NCBI RefSeq assembly: GCF_003627075.1
Contig: NZ_CP032630.1
Span: 1,364,001-1,428,000, forward strand
DNA from: Protaetiibacter intestinalis
GTDB lineage: Bacteria > Actinomycetota > Actinomycetes > Actinomycetales > Microbacteriaceae
Reading direction: 5' to 3'
Length of the DNA: 64,000 nt
Shown: piece by piece, positions 10,551 to 19,900 of the stretch
How positions within the stretch are numbered: the first letter of the stretch is position 1
How the letters are laid out: the number at the start of each line of letters is the position of its first letter
Notes under the pieces: model-generated
What the model saw: the letters and a program-made list of their open reading frames with translations, nothing else
Told to the model about the DNA's origin: nothing
Database searches by the model: none
Position numbers and translations under genes: made by a program

Positions 10551-11612
10551 CTAGCGGGCGAGCTCCTCGCGGATCGCGACGACGAAGGCGTCGATGTCGG
10601 CCTCCGTCGTGTCGAAGGCGGTCATCCAGCGCACCTGGCCGGCCGCGCGATCCCAGTCGTAGAAGCGGAAGCGCGCGCGGATGCGGTCGGCCGCGTCGTT
10701 CGCGAGCACCGCGAAGACGGCGTTCGCCTGCGTGGCCTGGCTGAAGTCGAGGCCCGAGATGGAACCGTCGGCGACGCCCGCCTCGAGCGCCGAGCGCAGT
10801 CGCGCCGCCATCGCATTGGCGTGCTCGGCGGCCCGCAGCCCGACCCCGTCGAAGAGGGCGAGCAGCTGCGCGCTGAAGAAGCGCATCTTGCTCGCGAGCT
10901 GCATGGACGTCTTGCGAAGCCGCACGATGTCGGAGACCCGCTCGGGGTTCAGCACGACGATCGCCTCGACGCCGAGCGCTCCGATCTTGGTGCCGCCGAA
11001 GCTCAGGATGTCGACCCCGGCATCCGTCGTGAACTCGCGGAACGGCACGCCGAGGGCGGCGGCGGCGTTCCAGATGCGGGCGCCGTCCATGTGCAGGGCG
11101 AGGCCGGATGCGTGGGCCGCGTCGGCGATCGCGCGCACCTCGGCGGGCGTGTAGAGGGTGCCGAGCTCGGTGGTCTGGGTGATCGAGACGGCCGCCGGCT
11201 CGGAGCGGTGCTCGTCGTCCATGCCCCACGCCTCGGTGGCGAGCAGCTCGGGGGTGAGCTTGCCGTCGGGCGTCGGCACGACGAAGAGCTTGAGGCCGGC
11301 CACCTTCTCGGGCGCCCCGCCCTCATCCGTGTGGATGTGCGCCGTCGAGGTCGCGACGACCGAACCCCAGCGCGGCAGCAGCGCCGTGAGCGCGACGACG
11401 TTCGCGCCCGTGCCGTTGAAGACCGGGAACACCTCCGCCTGCTCGCCGAACTCGGCGCGGATCACCTCGCCGAGGCGTGCCGTGTAGACGTCCTCGCCGT
11501 AGGCGATCTGGTGGCCGCCGTTCGCCGCGGCGATCGCCTCCATCACCTCCGGGTGGATGCCGGCGTAGTTGTCGCTCGCGAAGCCGCGGAAGGAGGTGTC
11601 GTGCAGAGTCAC
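10551..11612 (-). CDS. ltaE: low-specificity L-threonine aldolase
   Basis: 353 aa PLP enzyme of fold type I that splits L-threonine or allo-threonine to glycine and acetaldehyde. SDNYAGIHPEV near the N terminus, the HMDGARIWNAA segment (PLP-contacting Asp and Arg) and the Schiff-base lysine in SFGGTKIGA are visible. A GTG start is preceded by AGGAG. It is convergent with nothing and lies between fadD and an ABC exporter on the same strand. Beta-eliminating lyase relatives share the fold, but the motif set fits threonine aldolase. Confidence 0.9.
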   Translation of the reverse strand: MTLHDTSFRGFASDNYAGIHPEVMEAIAAANGGHQIAYGEDVYTARLGEVIRAEFGEQAEVFPVFNGTGANVVALTALLPRWGSVVATSTAHIHTDEGGAPEKVAGLKLFVVPTPDGKLTPELLATEAWGMDDEHRSEPAAVSITQTTELGTLYTPAEVRAIADAAHASGLALHMDGARIWNAAAALGVPFREFTTDAGVDILSFGGTKIGALGVEAIVVLNPERVSDIVRLRKTSMQLASKMRFFSAQLLALFDGVGLRAAEHANAMAARLRSALEAGVADGSISGLDFSQATQANAVFAVLANDAADRIRARFRFYDWDRAAGQVRWMTAFDTTEADIDAFVVAIREELAR

Positions 11613-11622
11613 GCTCCTATTC

Positions 11623-12723
11623 TCAGCCCCGCAGGGCCTCGGCGAGCTTCACCCGGGTGCCGATCCGCAGCAGCGAGTTCTCGTAGATGCGCGCGCCGAG
11701 GGCGATCACGGCCACGCAGGTGGCGACGAGGATCGCGAGCGAGAGCAGCGGCTCCCACCATTCGGCGGTGCCGAGGAACAGCCGCAGCGGCATCCCGACC
11801 GGGGCCGAGAACGGCACGTACGACATGATCTTCACCACGAGGTCGTTGTCGTTGAAGAACACCACGACGAAGTAGGGGATCATCACGAGCATCGTCACGG
11901 GGGTGGTCGTCGAGCCGATGTCCTCCTGGCGCGACACCATCGCACCGGTCGCCGCGAAGAGCGACGCGAGCAGCGCGAAGCCGAGCACGAAGAAGATCGC
12001 GAACCACACGAACGGCAGCCCGAGGCCCGTGAGCAGCTCGCCCTGACCGGTGACGGTGAGGCCGATGATCGCGAGCGACAGCAGCAGCGTGATCTGCCCG
12101 AGGGCGAGGATCGTGGTGCCGAGGATCTTGCCGGCGAGCAGCGCCCGCGTGGGGATCGTGGCGAGCAGGATCTCGACGACGCGCGTCTGCTTCTCCTCGA
12201 CGACCGACTGCGCGATCGTCTGGCCGAAGGTCATCGCCGAGATGAAGAACACCAGACCGAAGCCGATCGCCACGAGGTACCCGAGGAATCCGCCCGTGCC
12301 GCTCGTGTCGAGCAGCTCGACGGGGGGCGCGACGCTGAGCGCCTGCACGACGCCGAGCGGCGGGCTGTCGTCGCCGAGCACCACGTAGCCGAGCGGGCCG
12401 TCGTCGGGGATGATCGCGGCATCCACGTCCCCCGCGCGCACGAGCTTCTCGGCGGCCGCCCGGTCGGCGACCTCGGTGACGGTGAGGCCCGAGTCGGCCG
12501 GCAGCTCGACGCCCGCGACGACGGCCACCTTGGGGGCCTCGGCGTTGAGCGAGGTGAGCGCGCCGACCACGACCGAGCCGACGAGCAGCAGCAGCAGGAT
12601 GCCGGTCGAGACGAGGAAGGCGACGCTGCGCAGGCGCACCATGATCTCGCGCTGGGCGACGAGCCACACGGTGCGACCGGTCGAGTAGGGGCGGGCGACG
12701 GCGGGGGTGCGGGCGGCGTTCAT
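11623..12723 (-). CDS. ABC-2 family exporter permease (NatB-like)
   Basis: 366 aa membrane protein. One N-terminal transmembrane helix (about residues 35-55, RSVAFLVSTGILLLLLVGSV) is followed by a large extracytoplasmic domain and then about five helices in the C-terminal half, the usual ABC2_membrane_3 layout of Na+ exporter NatB and related drug or peptide exporters. The true ATG at 12723 overlaps the stop of the ATPase gene by 4 nt; upstream in-frame sequence lies inside that gene. The partner ATPase is directly upstream, so the two form a coupled transporter. The exported substrate is unknown. Confidence 0.85.
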   Translation of the reverse strand: MNAARTPAVARPYSTGRTVWLVAQREIMVRLRSVAFLVSTGILLLLLVGSVVVGALTSLNAEAPKVAVVAGVELPADSGLTVTEVADRAAAEKLVRAGDVDAAIIPDDGPLGYVVLGDDSPPLGVVQALSVAPPVELLDTSGTGGFLGYLVAIGFGLVFFISAMTFGQTIAQSVVEEKQTRVVEILLATIPTRALLAGKILGTTILALGQITLLLSLAIIGLTVTGQGELLTGLGLPFVWFAIFFVLGFALLASLFAATGAMVSRQEDIGSTTTPVTMLVMIPYFVVVFFNDNDLVVKIMSYVPFSAPVGMPLRLFLGTAEWWEPLLSLAILVATCVAVIALGARIYENSLLRIGTRVKLAEALRG

Positions 12724-13604
12724 CGGACGACCTCCTTGAAGATCTGGGAGAGGGAGGGATGCTGCCGGGCGAAGTCGGTGACCTCGCCGCGGGCGACGGC
12801 GGTCTGCAGCACGCGGGAGGCGACCTCGGGGCTCTCGGCGTCGAAGAGCGCGAAGCCCCCGTCGGCCTCGACGACCGTGACGCCCGGCTCCTCGCGCAGC
12901 CAGCCGGCATCCGCCGAGGTCTGCAGCTGGTAGCGCAGCGTGGCGTGCTCGGCGCGCAGCTGCTCGCGGGGGCCGGCGGCGCGGATGCGGCCGTCGGCGA
13001 TGATGACGAGGTCGTCGCACAGCCGCTCGACGATGTCGAGCTGGTGGCTCGAGAACAGCACGGGAACGCCCGAGGCGGCGCGGTCGCCGAGCACCTCGAC
13101 GACGACGTCGACGGCCATCGGGTCGAGGCCCGAGAACGGCTCGTCGAGGATGAGCACCTCGGGGTCGTGCACGAGGGCGGCGGCGATCTGCGCGCGCTGC
13201 TGGTTGCCGAGCGAGAGCTTCTCGATGGGGTCGCCGGCGCGCTCGCCGAGGCCGAGCCGCCCGAGCAGTTCGGAGGTGTTGCGGGCAGCGTCGTCGGCGG
13301 TGAGGCCGTGCAGCTTCGCGAGGTAGCTGAGCTGCTCGCCGAGCTTCATCTTCGGGTAGAGGCCGCGCTCCTCGGGCATGTAGCCGAAGCGGCGGCGGCC
13401 GGTGGCGCCGAGCGGCTCCCCGTCGAGCGTGACGGTGCCGGCGTCCGGCTCGAGCACGCCCAGGATGATGCGCATCGTGGTGGTCTTGCCCGCGCCGTTG
13501 CCGCCGACGAAGCCGGTCATCCGGCCGGGTACGACGTCGAAGCTCACGTCGTCGAGCACGGTGCGGGTGCCGTAGGTCTTGCTGACGTCTCGGATCTCGA
13601 GCAC
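12720..13604 (-). CDS. ABC exporter ATP-binding protein (NatA-like)
   Basis: 294 aa ATPase of an ABC-2 exporter. GGNGAGKTT Walker A, LSLGNQQRAQIAAAL signature, VLILDEPFSGLD Walker B and SSHQLDIVERLCDD are present. The C-terminal 70 residues form the extra domain common in NatA/DrrA-type proteins. I chose the GTG at 13604 because an ideal GAGGAGG ribosome site precedes it; the in-frame ATG upstream lacks one. It is the first gene of the pair with the ABC-2 permease. Confidence 0.9.
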   Translation of the reverse strand: MLEIRDVSKTYGTRTVLDDVSFDVVPGRMTGFVGGNGAGKTTTMRIILGVLEPDAGTVTLDGEPLGATGRRRFGYMPEERGLYPKMKLGEQLSYLAKLHGLTADDAARNTSELLGRLGLGERAGDPIEKLSLGNQQRAQIAAALVHDPEVLILDEPFSGLDPMAVDVVVEVLGDRAASGVPVLFSSHQLDIVERLCDDLVIIADGRIRAAGPREQLRAEHATLRYQLQTSADAGWLREEPGVTVVEADGGFALFDAESPEVASRVLQTAVARGEVTDFARQHPSLSQIFKEVVR

Positions 13605-13686
13605 GGTTCCTCCTCGGTTCGCCTTCACGCTACGGCCGGCCCCCGCCATCCACCTCCCCCTCGCGGCGGACGCCCTCCGGGGGAGG

Positions 13687-13762
13687 TGTCAAACGCTGCA
13701 GCGCTTCCCCCAGCGCGCCGGTCATCTCTGCGTCCGCCGGCCAACCGCTGCAGCGTTTGACA
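13687..13762. repeat. family C inverted repeat (CAAACGCTGCAGCG word)
   Basis: Left arm TGTCAAACGCTGCAGCG at 13687-13703 and right arm CGCTGCAGCGTTTGACA at 13746-13762 are perfect inverted copies 42 nt apart. Each arm contains the self-complementary CGCTGCAGCG. A related copy is at 47640-47713. It lies downstream of the response-regulator gene and upstream of the ABC ATPase gene on the minus strand. Confidence 0.85.
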
Positions 13763-13775
13763 GAAGGCAGGGACG

Positions 13776-14423
13776 TCAGGCTCGCACGAAGCCGGAGCGG
13801 TAGGCGCGCACGACGGCCTGCACGCGGTCGCGCACGCCGAGCTTCAGCAGGATGTTGGAGACGTGCGTCTTGACGGTCGCCTCGCCGACGTACAGCCGCC
13901 CCGCGATCTCGGCGTTCGAGAGCCCGTCGGCGAGCAGCCGGAACACCTCGGCCTCGCGTTCGGTGAGCTCCGCGAGCTCGTCGTCGGCGGGCGGGGCGGC
14001 ATCCGTCGCCCCGAACCGCTCGATGACGCGTCGCGTGACCGCGGGCGACAGCAGCGCGTCGCCCGCCGCGAGCACCCGCACGGCGTCGATGAGCTGCTCG
14101 GGGCTCGCCGTCTTCAGCAGGAACCCGGATGCGCCCGCCTCGAGCGCGCGGAACAGGTAGTCGTCGCGGTCGAAGGTCGTGAGCACGAGCACCGCGGGCG
14201 CGTCGGGCGCCGCGACGATCCGGCGGGTGGCGTCGAGGCCGTCGAGCCCGGGCATCTGCACGTCCATGCACACGACGTCCGGCGCGAGCTCGGCCGCGCG
14301 TGCGATCCCCTCGAGCCCGTCGGCCGCCTCGCCCACCACCTCGAGGTCGGGCTGGGCGTCGAGGATCACCCGGAAGCCGGTGCGCACGAGCGCCTGGTCG
14401 TCGACGAGCAGGATGCGGGTCAC
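13776..14423 (-). CDS. two-component response regulator, NarL/LuxR type
   Basis: 215 aa DNA-binding regulator. An N-terminal receiver (LVDDQ acidic pair, phospho-acceptor Asp in VCMDVQMPG, Lys in FLLKTAS) is followed by a LuxR-type helix-turn-helix (LTEREAEVFRLLADGLSNAE then VGEATVKTHVSNILLKLGV). The GTG start overlaps the kinase stop by 4 nt. It forms a pair with the adjacent histidine kinase; the ABC exporter just downstream is a likely target by position. A palindromic family C repeat separates the two units. Confidence 0.92.
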   Translation of the reverse strand: MTRILLVDDQALVRTGFRVILDAQPDLEVVGEAADGLEGIARAAELAPDVVCMDVQMPGLDGLDATRRIVAAPDAPAVLVLTTFDRDDYLFRALEAGASGFLLKTASPEQLIDAVRVLAAGDALLSPAVTRRVIERFGATDAAPPADDELAELTEREAEVFRLLADGLSNAEIAGRLYVGEATVKTHVSNILLKLGVRDRVQAVVRAYRSGFVRA

Positions 14424-15694
14424 GCGGACACCTCCGGGAGGGGGATGCGGGCGCGCACGAGGTAGCCGCCGCGGCTGCGGGGGCCGAGTTCGAGCGTGCC
14501 GCCGGACGCGGCGACCCGCTCCCGCATCCCGAGCTGGCCGAGGCCGCCCGGCACCCGCAGCGCGGTCACACCGCCCGTGTTGGCGACCTCGAGCTCGACG
14601 TGGCCGGGCCCGTAGCGCAGCCGCAGGTCGGCGGTCGCGGCGGGGCCGCCGTGCTTGCGCACGTTGGTGAGGGCCTCCTGCGCGATGCGGTACAGGTTGA
14701 CGCTCGCGATGGCGGGCACCGGCACCGGATCGCCGACCACCGTGTAGCTCGTGGGGATGCCGGCGTCGAGCGAGGCGTCGACGAGTTCGCCGATGCGGTC
14801 GACCCCGCGCGCCGACTCGGGCAGCTCGTCGGGGTCGCGCAGCGTCACGAGCATCTCGTGCAGCTCGCGGATCGTCTCGCGGCTGGTCTCCTCGATGGTG
14901 TGCAGGGCGGCGGATGCGGCCTCCGGGTCGCTGCCGAGCACCGTGCGGGCCGCGCCCGCCTGGATGCCGATGACGCTCACGTGGTGGGCGACGGCGTCGT
15001 GCAGCTCCCGGGCGATCCGCACCCGGTCGAGGGCGACCGCCTGTGCCGCGGTGCGTTCGCGTTCGCGTTCGAGCTCCCGCGAGCGCTCCTCGAGCTCGGC
15101 CCGCGACCGCGCGGCCGCGTAGGCGCGGTCGCCGAACCACCACGCCGCCCCGAAGTAGAGCAGGTTGACGAGGAAGTTGATGAGCAGGTACGCGACGAGC
15201 GGCGAGAACGCGCCGACCCGCGAGAACGACTCGAGCATGTCGGGGTCGGTCGCCGCCTGGAAGAGGAAGACGACGAGCCAGACGATCATCCCGCCCACGA
15301 TGATCGCGCGCATGACGTTCGCCCGCGTGCGCCCGCGCATCCAGGCGCCGATCGAGTAGATCGCGAGGAAGAGCGAGATGTTGCAGATGAGCAGTTCGGG
15401 TACCGAGAGGCTGCCGATGAGCACGAAGCCGACCGAGATGGCCACCGCGCTCGTGCCGGGGCGGCTGCGCCGGAGGGCGATCGGCAGGGTCGCGAGGGCG
15501 AGGAGCGCGATGGTGAGCACCCCGTCGGCCGGGTGCTCGTAAATGCCCGCGATCCGGTACAGCTGCTGGGTGACGATGGAGGCGAGGAACAGCCCGACCG
15601 CGACGGCGAGGTCGACGAGCCGCTCGCGGCGACCCGGGGGCGGCCGCATCCACCCGGCCGCGGGTGCGGTCGCGTCGGTGCTCAGCTCGGTCAC
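14420..15694 (-). CDS. sensor histidine kinase, HisKA_3 (NarX/DesK-like) type
   Basis: 424 aa membrane kinase. An N-terminal block of about five or six transmembrane helices (residues about 28-190) is followed by a coiled linker and the dimerisation motif ARELHDAVAHHVSVI with its phospho-accepting His, then an HATPase with GLGQLGMRERV. The layout, without an extracellular sensor domain, suggests sensing within or at the membrane, as in kinases that watch cell-envelope stress. The GTG start is 6 nt after TAGGCT, a leaderless-type promoter. Confidence 0.9.
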   Translation of the reverse strand: MTELSTDATAPAAGWMRPPPGRRERLVDLAVAVGLFLASIVTQQLYRIAGIYEHPADGVLTIALLALATLPIALRRSRPGTSAVAISVGFVLIGSLSVPELLICNISLFLAIYSIGAWMRGRTRANVMRAIIVGGMIVWLVVFLFQAATDPDMLESFSRVGAFSPLVAYLLINFLVNLLYFGAAWWFGDRAYAAARSRAELEERSRELERERERTAAQAVALDRVRIARELHDAVAHHVSVIGIQAGAARTVLGSDPEAASAALHTIEETSRETIRELHEMLVTLRDPDELPESARGVDRIGELVDASLDAGIPTSYTVVGDPVPVPAIASVNLYRIAQEALTNVRKHGGPAATADLRLRYGPGHVELEVANTGGVTALRVPGGLGQLGMRERVAASGGTLELGPRSRGGYLVRARIPLPEVSA

Positions 15695-15700
15695 CCGGCG

Positions 15701-15706
15701 AGCCTA
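15701..15706 (-). promoter_or_regulatory. leaderless-type -10 box of the histidine kinase gene
   Basis: TAGGCT on the minus strand, exactly 6 nt before the GTG start at 15694. It overlaps the stop of the upstream MarR gene (stop codon at 15704-15706). Confidence 0.55.
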
Positions 15707-16213
15707 GGCCGCGTCGTCGGCCTCCGCCTCCCTCTCGCGGGGGAGCGGGGCGGCGCCGTCGGCGATGAGCTGCTCGCGGATGCGGCGGGAGACGTCGCGG
15801 ATGACGCGCAGCTCCTCGGGGGTCAGCACGTCGAAGAACCAGCTGCGGATGGCGGCGGTGTGGTCGCGCGTGGAGGCGAGGAACACGCGGCTGCCCTCCG
15901 GGGTGAGGCCGACCCAGACGCCGCGGCCGTCGGTCTCGCACGTGGTGCGTTCGACGAGTCCGCGCGCGACCATGCGGGTGACCTGGTGGGAGACCCGGCT
16001 CTTCTCCCAGGAGAGGGCGTCGGCGAGCTCGCCGGTGCGCAGCTTGCGGTGCGGGGCCGACCACAGCACCACCAGCACCGAGTACTCGGGGTGCGAGATG
16101 CCGGCGTCGGCCTGCAGTCGGCTGTCGAAGGCGTGGGTGAGGGCGCGCCCGGCACCGTAGTACTCGCGCCAGACGTCCCAGTGCTCGGCACTCACCCCGG
16201 ACGTCGTCGACAT
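15704..16213 (-). CDS. MarR-family transcriptional regulator
   Basis: 169 aa winged-helix regulator. The DNA-binding region reads LRTGELADALSWEKSRVSHQ followed by the wing GVWVGLTPEG. It is divergent from an FMN-reductase gene with an 84-nt spacer, so repression of that gene is likely. The ATG start lies 7 nt from TATCCT on the minus strand, suggesting a leaderless mRNA. The inducer is unknown; in similar pairs it is often an electrophile or quinone. Confidence 0.88.
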   Translation of the reverse strand: MSTTSGVSAEHWDVWREYYGAGRALTHAFDSRLQADAGISHPEYSVLVVLWSAPHRKLRTGELADALSWEKSRVSHQVTRMVARGLVERTTCETDGRGVWVGLTPEGSRVFLASTRDHTAAIRSWFFDVLTPEELRVIRDVSRRIREQLIADGAAPLPREREAEADDAA

Positions 16214-16220
16214 GCGGTTC

Positions 16221-16226
16221 AGGATA
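16221..16226 (-). promoter_or_regulatory. leaderless-type -10 box of the marR gene
   Basis: TATCCT on the minus strand, 7 nt before the ATG at 16213. On the other strand TATAGT at 16257-16262 is a plausible -10 for the divergent reductase, so both promoters share this 84-nt spacer. Confidence 0.45.
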
Positions 16227-16297
16227 CCGACAGGAATAAGTCGACGGGGCGATGGTTATAGTCGGGTGACACGTCAACTACTTCGGAGGACACCCCC

Positions 16298-16894
16298 ATG
16301 AGCGACACGCTCCGCATCGGCATCATCATCGGCAGCACCCGCCCCGGTCGCGTAGGCGACCAGGTCGCCAACTGGGTGGGCGAGCACGCCAACCGCCTCG
16401 GCGACGCCGAGTACACCGTCGTCGACATCGCCGACGCCGGACTGCCGCTGCTCGACGAGGCGATCCCCGCATCCGCCGGCCGCTACGAGCACGCGCACAC
16501 CCGCGCCTGGGCCGAGACGATCGAGCAGTTCGACGGCTTCATCTTCGTGACCTCCGAGTACAACCACGCGCCGTCGCCCGCGCTGCTCAACGCCTTCTCG
16601 TTCATCTACCGCGAGTGGAACGACAAGGCCGGGGCGATCGTCAGCTACGGCGCCGCCTCGAGCGGGGTGCGTGCCGCCGACAAGCTGCGCAGCACCCTCG
16701 GCGAGCTGCAGATCGCCGACGTGCGCCAGCAGCTCATGTTCTCGTTCTTCCACGACTTCGAGAACTTCAGCGTCTTCACCCCCGGCGAGCAGCACCTGCC
16801 CGGACTCCAGGCGCTCGTCGACCAGCTCGAGAGCTGGGCCGGCGCCCTGCGCGGCGTCCGCGCCGCCAAGCTGGAGGCCGCCGCCGCGGCCTGA
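16298..16894 (+). CDS. NAD(P)H-dependent FMN reductase
   Basis: 198 aa flavodoxin-fold oxidoreductase. The FMN phosphate-binding loop GSTRPGRVG is at about residues 13-21 and the family motif EYNHAPSPALLNAFSFIYREW follows near residue 90, fitting azoreductase/quinone reductase members. A GGAGGA ribosome site precedes the ATG. It is divergent from a MarR regulator that probably represses it, so it may answer quinones or other redox-active compounds. A strong hairpin follows the stop codon. Confidence 0.88.
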   Translation: MSDTLRIGIIIGSTRPGRVGDQVANWVGEHANRLGDAEYTVVDIADAGLPLLDEAIPASAGRYEHAHTRAWAETIEQFDGFIFVTSEYNHAPSPALLNAFSFIYREWNDKAGAIVSYGAASSGVRAADKLRSTLGELQIADVRQQLMFSFFHDFENFSVFTPGEQHLPGLQALVDQLESWAGALRGVRAAKLEAAAAA

Positions 16895-16913
16895 GCCGCA
16901 TGAGAGAACCCTC

Positions 16914-16955
16914 AGACAGCCGCCCCGGGAGCCCTGCATCCCGGGGCGGCTGTCT
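16914..16955 (+). terminator. rho-independent-like terminator after the FMN reductase gene
   Basis: A perfect 17-bp stem (16914-16930 pairs with 16939-16955) with an 8-nt loop, followed by TATTCT. It begins 19 nt after the reductase stop and ends only 12 nt before the putA ATG. The last base of the stem begins the putA -10 box. Confidence 0.85.
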
Positions 16956-16960
16956 ATTCT
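16955..16960 (+). promoter_or_regulatory. leaderless-type -10 box of putA
   Basis: TATTCT placed 7 nt before the ATG of putA, directly at the foot of the preceding terminator stem. No ribosome-binding site is present. Confidence 0.5.
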
Positions 16961-16967
16961 CGGAACC

Positions 16968-19900
16968 ATGGCGGTTTCCCCCGATCTGCCGGATGCGGAT
17001 GCGACGATCGCGCTCGTGCGTCGCTGGCTCACCGCCGCGGCCGCCGCGAAGCCCGACCCCGGGGCCGAGCGCCTCGCGGGCCTGCTGAAAGACCCCGACG
17101 GGCTCGAGTTCACCCTCGGCTTCGTCGACCGGGTCGTGCGCCCCGACGACCTGCGGGTGGCGGCCCGCAACTTCGAGCGCCTCTCGCGACGGGTGCCGCG
17201 CTTCCTGCCCTGGCACCTGCGGGCGCTCGTGACGCTCGGCGGCGGTGCCGGGGTGCTGCTGCCCTGGCCCGTCATCCCCATCGCGCGCCGGGTGCTGCGC
17301 GGCATGGTCGAGCACCTCGTGATCGACGCGACCCCCGCCAAGCTCGACAAGAGCCTCGCGCGGCTGCGTTCGCACGGCGCGCGGCTCAACCTCAACCTGC
17401 TCGGCGAGGCCGTGCTCGGCGACCGGGAGGCCGCCCGCCGGCTCGAGGGCACGCGCGAGCTGCTCGCCCGGGACGACGTCGACTACGTCTCGGTCAAGGT
17501 CTCCTCCGTCGCGGCGCAGCTGTCGCTCTGGGGGTTCGACGAGACCGTCGACCGTGTCGTGGAGCACCTCGCCCCCCTCTACGAGCAGGCGGCGTCCGCC
17601 CGCGGCACCAAGTTCGTCAACCTCGACATGGAGGAGTACCGCGACCTCGACCTCACGATCGCGGCCTTCACCCGCCTGCTCGACCGGCCGAGCCTGCAGC
17701 AGCTCGAGGCCGGCATCGTGCTGCAGGCCTACCTGCCCGACTCGGTCGCGGCCCTCGCCTCCCTCACCGAGTGGGCGCGCGCCCGCGTCGCGGCGGGCGG
17801 CGCCGGCATCAAGGTGCGCATCGTCAAGGGGGCGAACCTCGCCCTCGAGCGCGTCGACGCCCGCATCCACGGCTGGCCGCTCGCCACCTGGCCGAGCAAG
17901 CAGGCCACCGACACCAACTACAAGCGCATGCTGGTCGCCGCGCTCACCCCCGAGGCGACGGATGCCGTGCGCGTCGGCGTCGCGGGACACAACCTCTTCG
18001 ACCTCGCGTTCGCGTGGCAGCTCGCCGTCGAACGCGGCGTCGAGCACCGCGTCGAGGTCGAGATGCTGCTCGGCATGGCGAGCGCCCAGGCGCAGGCGGT
18101 GCGCGCCGACACCCGCCGGCTGCTGCTCTACACGCCCGTCGTGCACCCCGAGGAGTTCGACACCGCGATCGGCTACCTCGTGCGGCGGCTGGAGGAGAAC
18201 GCGAGCACCGAGAACTTCATGTCGGCGATCTTCGAGCTGGCCGACGACGAGCGCGCCTTCGCCCGCGAGGCCGAGCGCTTCACGGCATCCCTCGCGGCGC
18301 TCGACACCGAGGTGCCGCCGCCGAACCGCACCCAGAACCGGCTGAGCCCGCCGCTACCCCGGGCGCCGCAGGCCTTCCGCAACGAGCCCGACACCGACCC
18401 CGCGCTCGTCGCCAACCGCGTGTGGGGGCGCGGCATCCTGGAGCGCTCGGCGACGAGCACCCTCGGCGAGGCGACCGTCGCCGCGGCGCGGATCGCGGAT
18501 GCCGACCGCCTCGACGCGCTCGTCGCCGCCGCCGCGGAGGCGGGCGGGCACTGGGGTCACGTGCCGCCGCACACCCGCGCCGAGCTGCTCGACCGGGTGG
18601 GCGAGGTGCTCGCCGTGTACCGCGGGCGGCTCGTCGAGGTGATGGCCTCCGAGACCGGCAAGACGATCGCCGAGGCCGACGTCGAGGTGAGCGAGGCGGT
18701 CGACTTCGCGCACTACTACGCCGAACGCGCCCGCGAGCTCGGCGCCATCCGCGACGCGCGCTTCGCGCCCGTGGCGCTCACCGTGGTGACCCCGCCGTGG
18801 AACTTCCCCGTCTCCATCCCGGCGGGAGGCGTGCTGTCGGCGCTCGCGGCGGGCAGCGCCGTCGTGCTCAAGCCCGCGCACCAGGCCCGCCGCTCGGGGG
18901 CGGTGCTCGCCGAGGCGCTGTGGGAGGCGGGCGTGCCGCGCGAGCTGCTGACCCTCGTCGACCTCGCGGAGGGCGAGCTCGGGCGGCGGCTCGTCGCCTC
19001 GCCCGCCGTCGGGCGGGTGCTGCTCACCGGCTCGTACGAGACGGCCGCGCTGTTCCGCTCCTGGGATCCCGAGCTGCCGCTGCTCGCCGAGACGAGCGGC
19101 AAGAACGCGATCGTCGTCACGGCATCCGCCGACCTCGACCTCGCCGTGAAGGACCTCGTGACGAGCGCGTTCGGCAACGCGGGGCAGAAGTGCTCCGCCG
19201 CCTCGCTCGCCATCCTCGTCGGCACGGTCGGCGAGTCGGAGCGCTTCCGCCGGCAGCTCGCGGATGCCGTCACGAGTCTCGCGGTCGGCTACCCGCAGGA
19301 CCCGGCCGTCACGGTCGGGCCGCTCATCGAACCCGTCGCCGGCAAGCTCGCGCGCGGGCTGACGGTGCTCGCCGAGGGGGAGTCGTGGCTCGTCAAGCCG
19401 CGTCAGCTCGACGGCACCGACCGCCTGTGGTCGCCGGGCGTGCGCGACGGGGTCGCCGCGGGGTCCGAGTTCCACCGCACCGAGTACTTCGGGCCCGTGC
19501 TGGGCCTCATGCGCGCCGCGACCCTCGACGAGGCGATCGAGCTGCAGAACGCGGTGCCGTACGGGCTCACCGCCGGCATCCACTCGCTCGACGCCGAGGA
19601 GGTGGCCGTGTGGCTCGACCGCGTGCAGGCCGGCAACCTCTACGTCAACCGCCCCGTCACGGGGGCGATCGTGCGACGGCAGCCGTTCGGCGGCTGGAAG
19701 CGCTCCTCCGTCGGCACGGGGGCGAAGGCGGGCGGCCCCAACACCCTGCTCGTGCTGGGCGACTGGCATCCGGTGCCGGCCGCGCCCGAGGGCGACCTGC
19801 GGCTCGACGGGCTCGAGGCCCGCGTGCGCACGCTCGTCGAGGCGTTCCAGCCGGCGCTCGACTACGGCGGCTTCGACGCCGTGCGCCGGGGCGCGCTCTC

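Noticed and set aside
16214..16297. Clear MarR operator palindrome
   Set aside because: AAGTCGAC and GTCAACTACTT look partly inverted but spacing and identity are too poor to claim.
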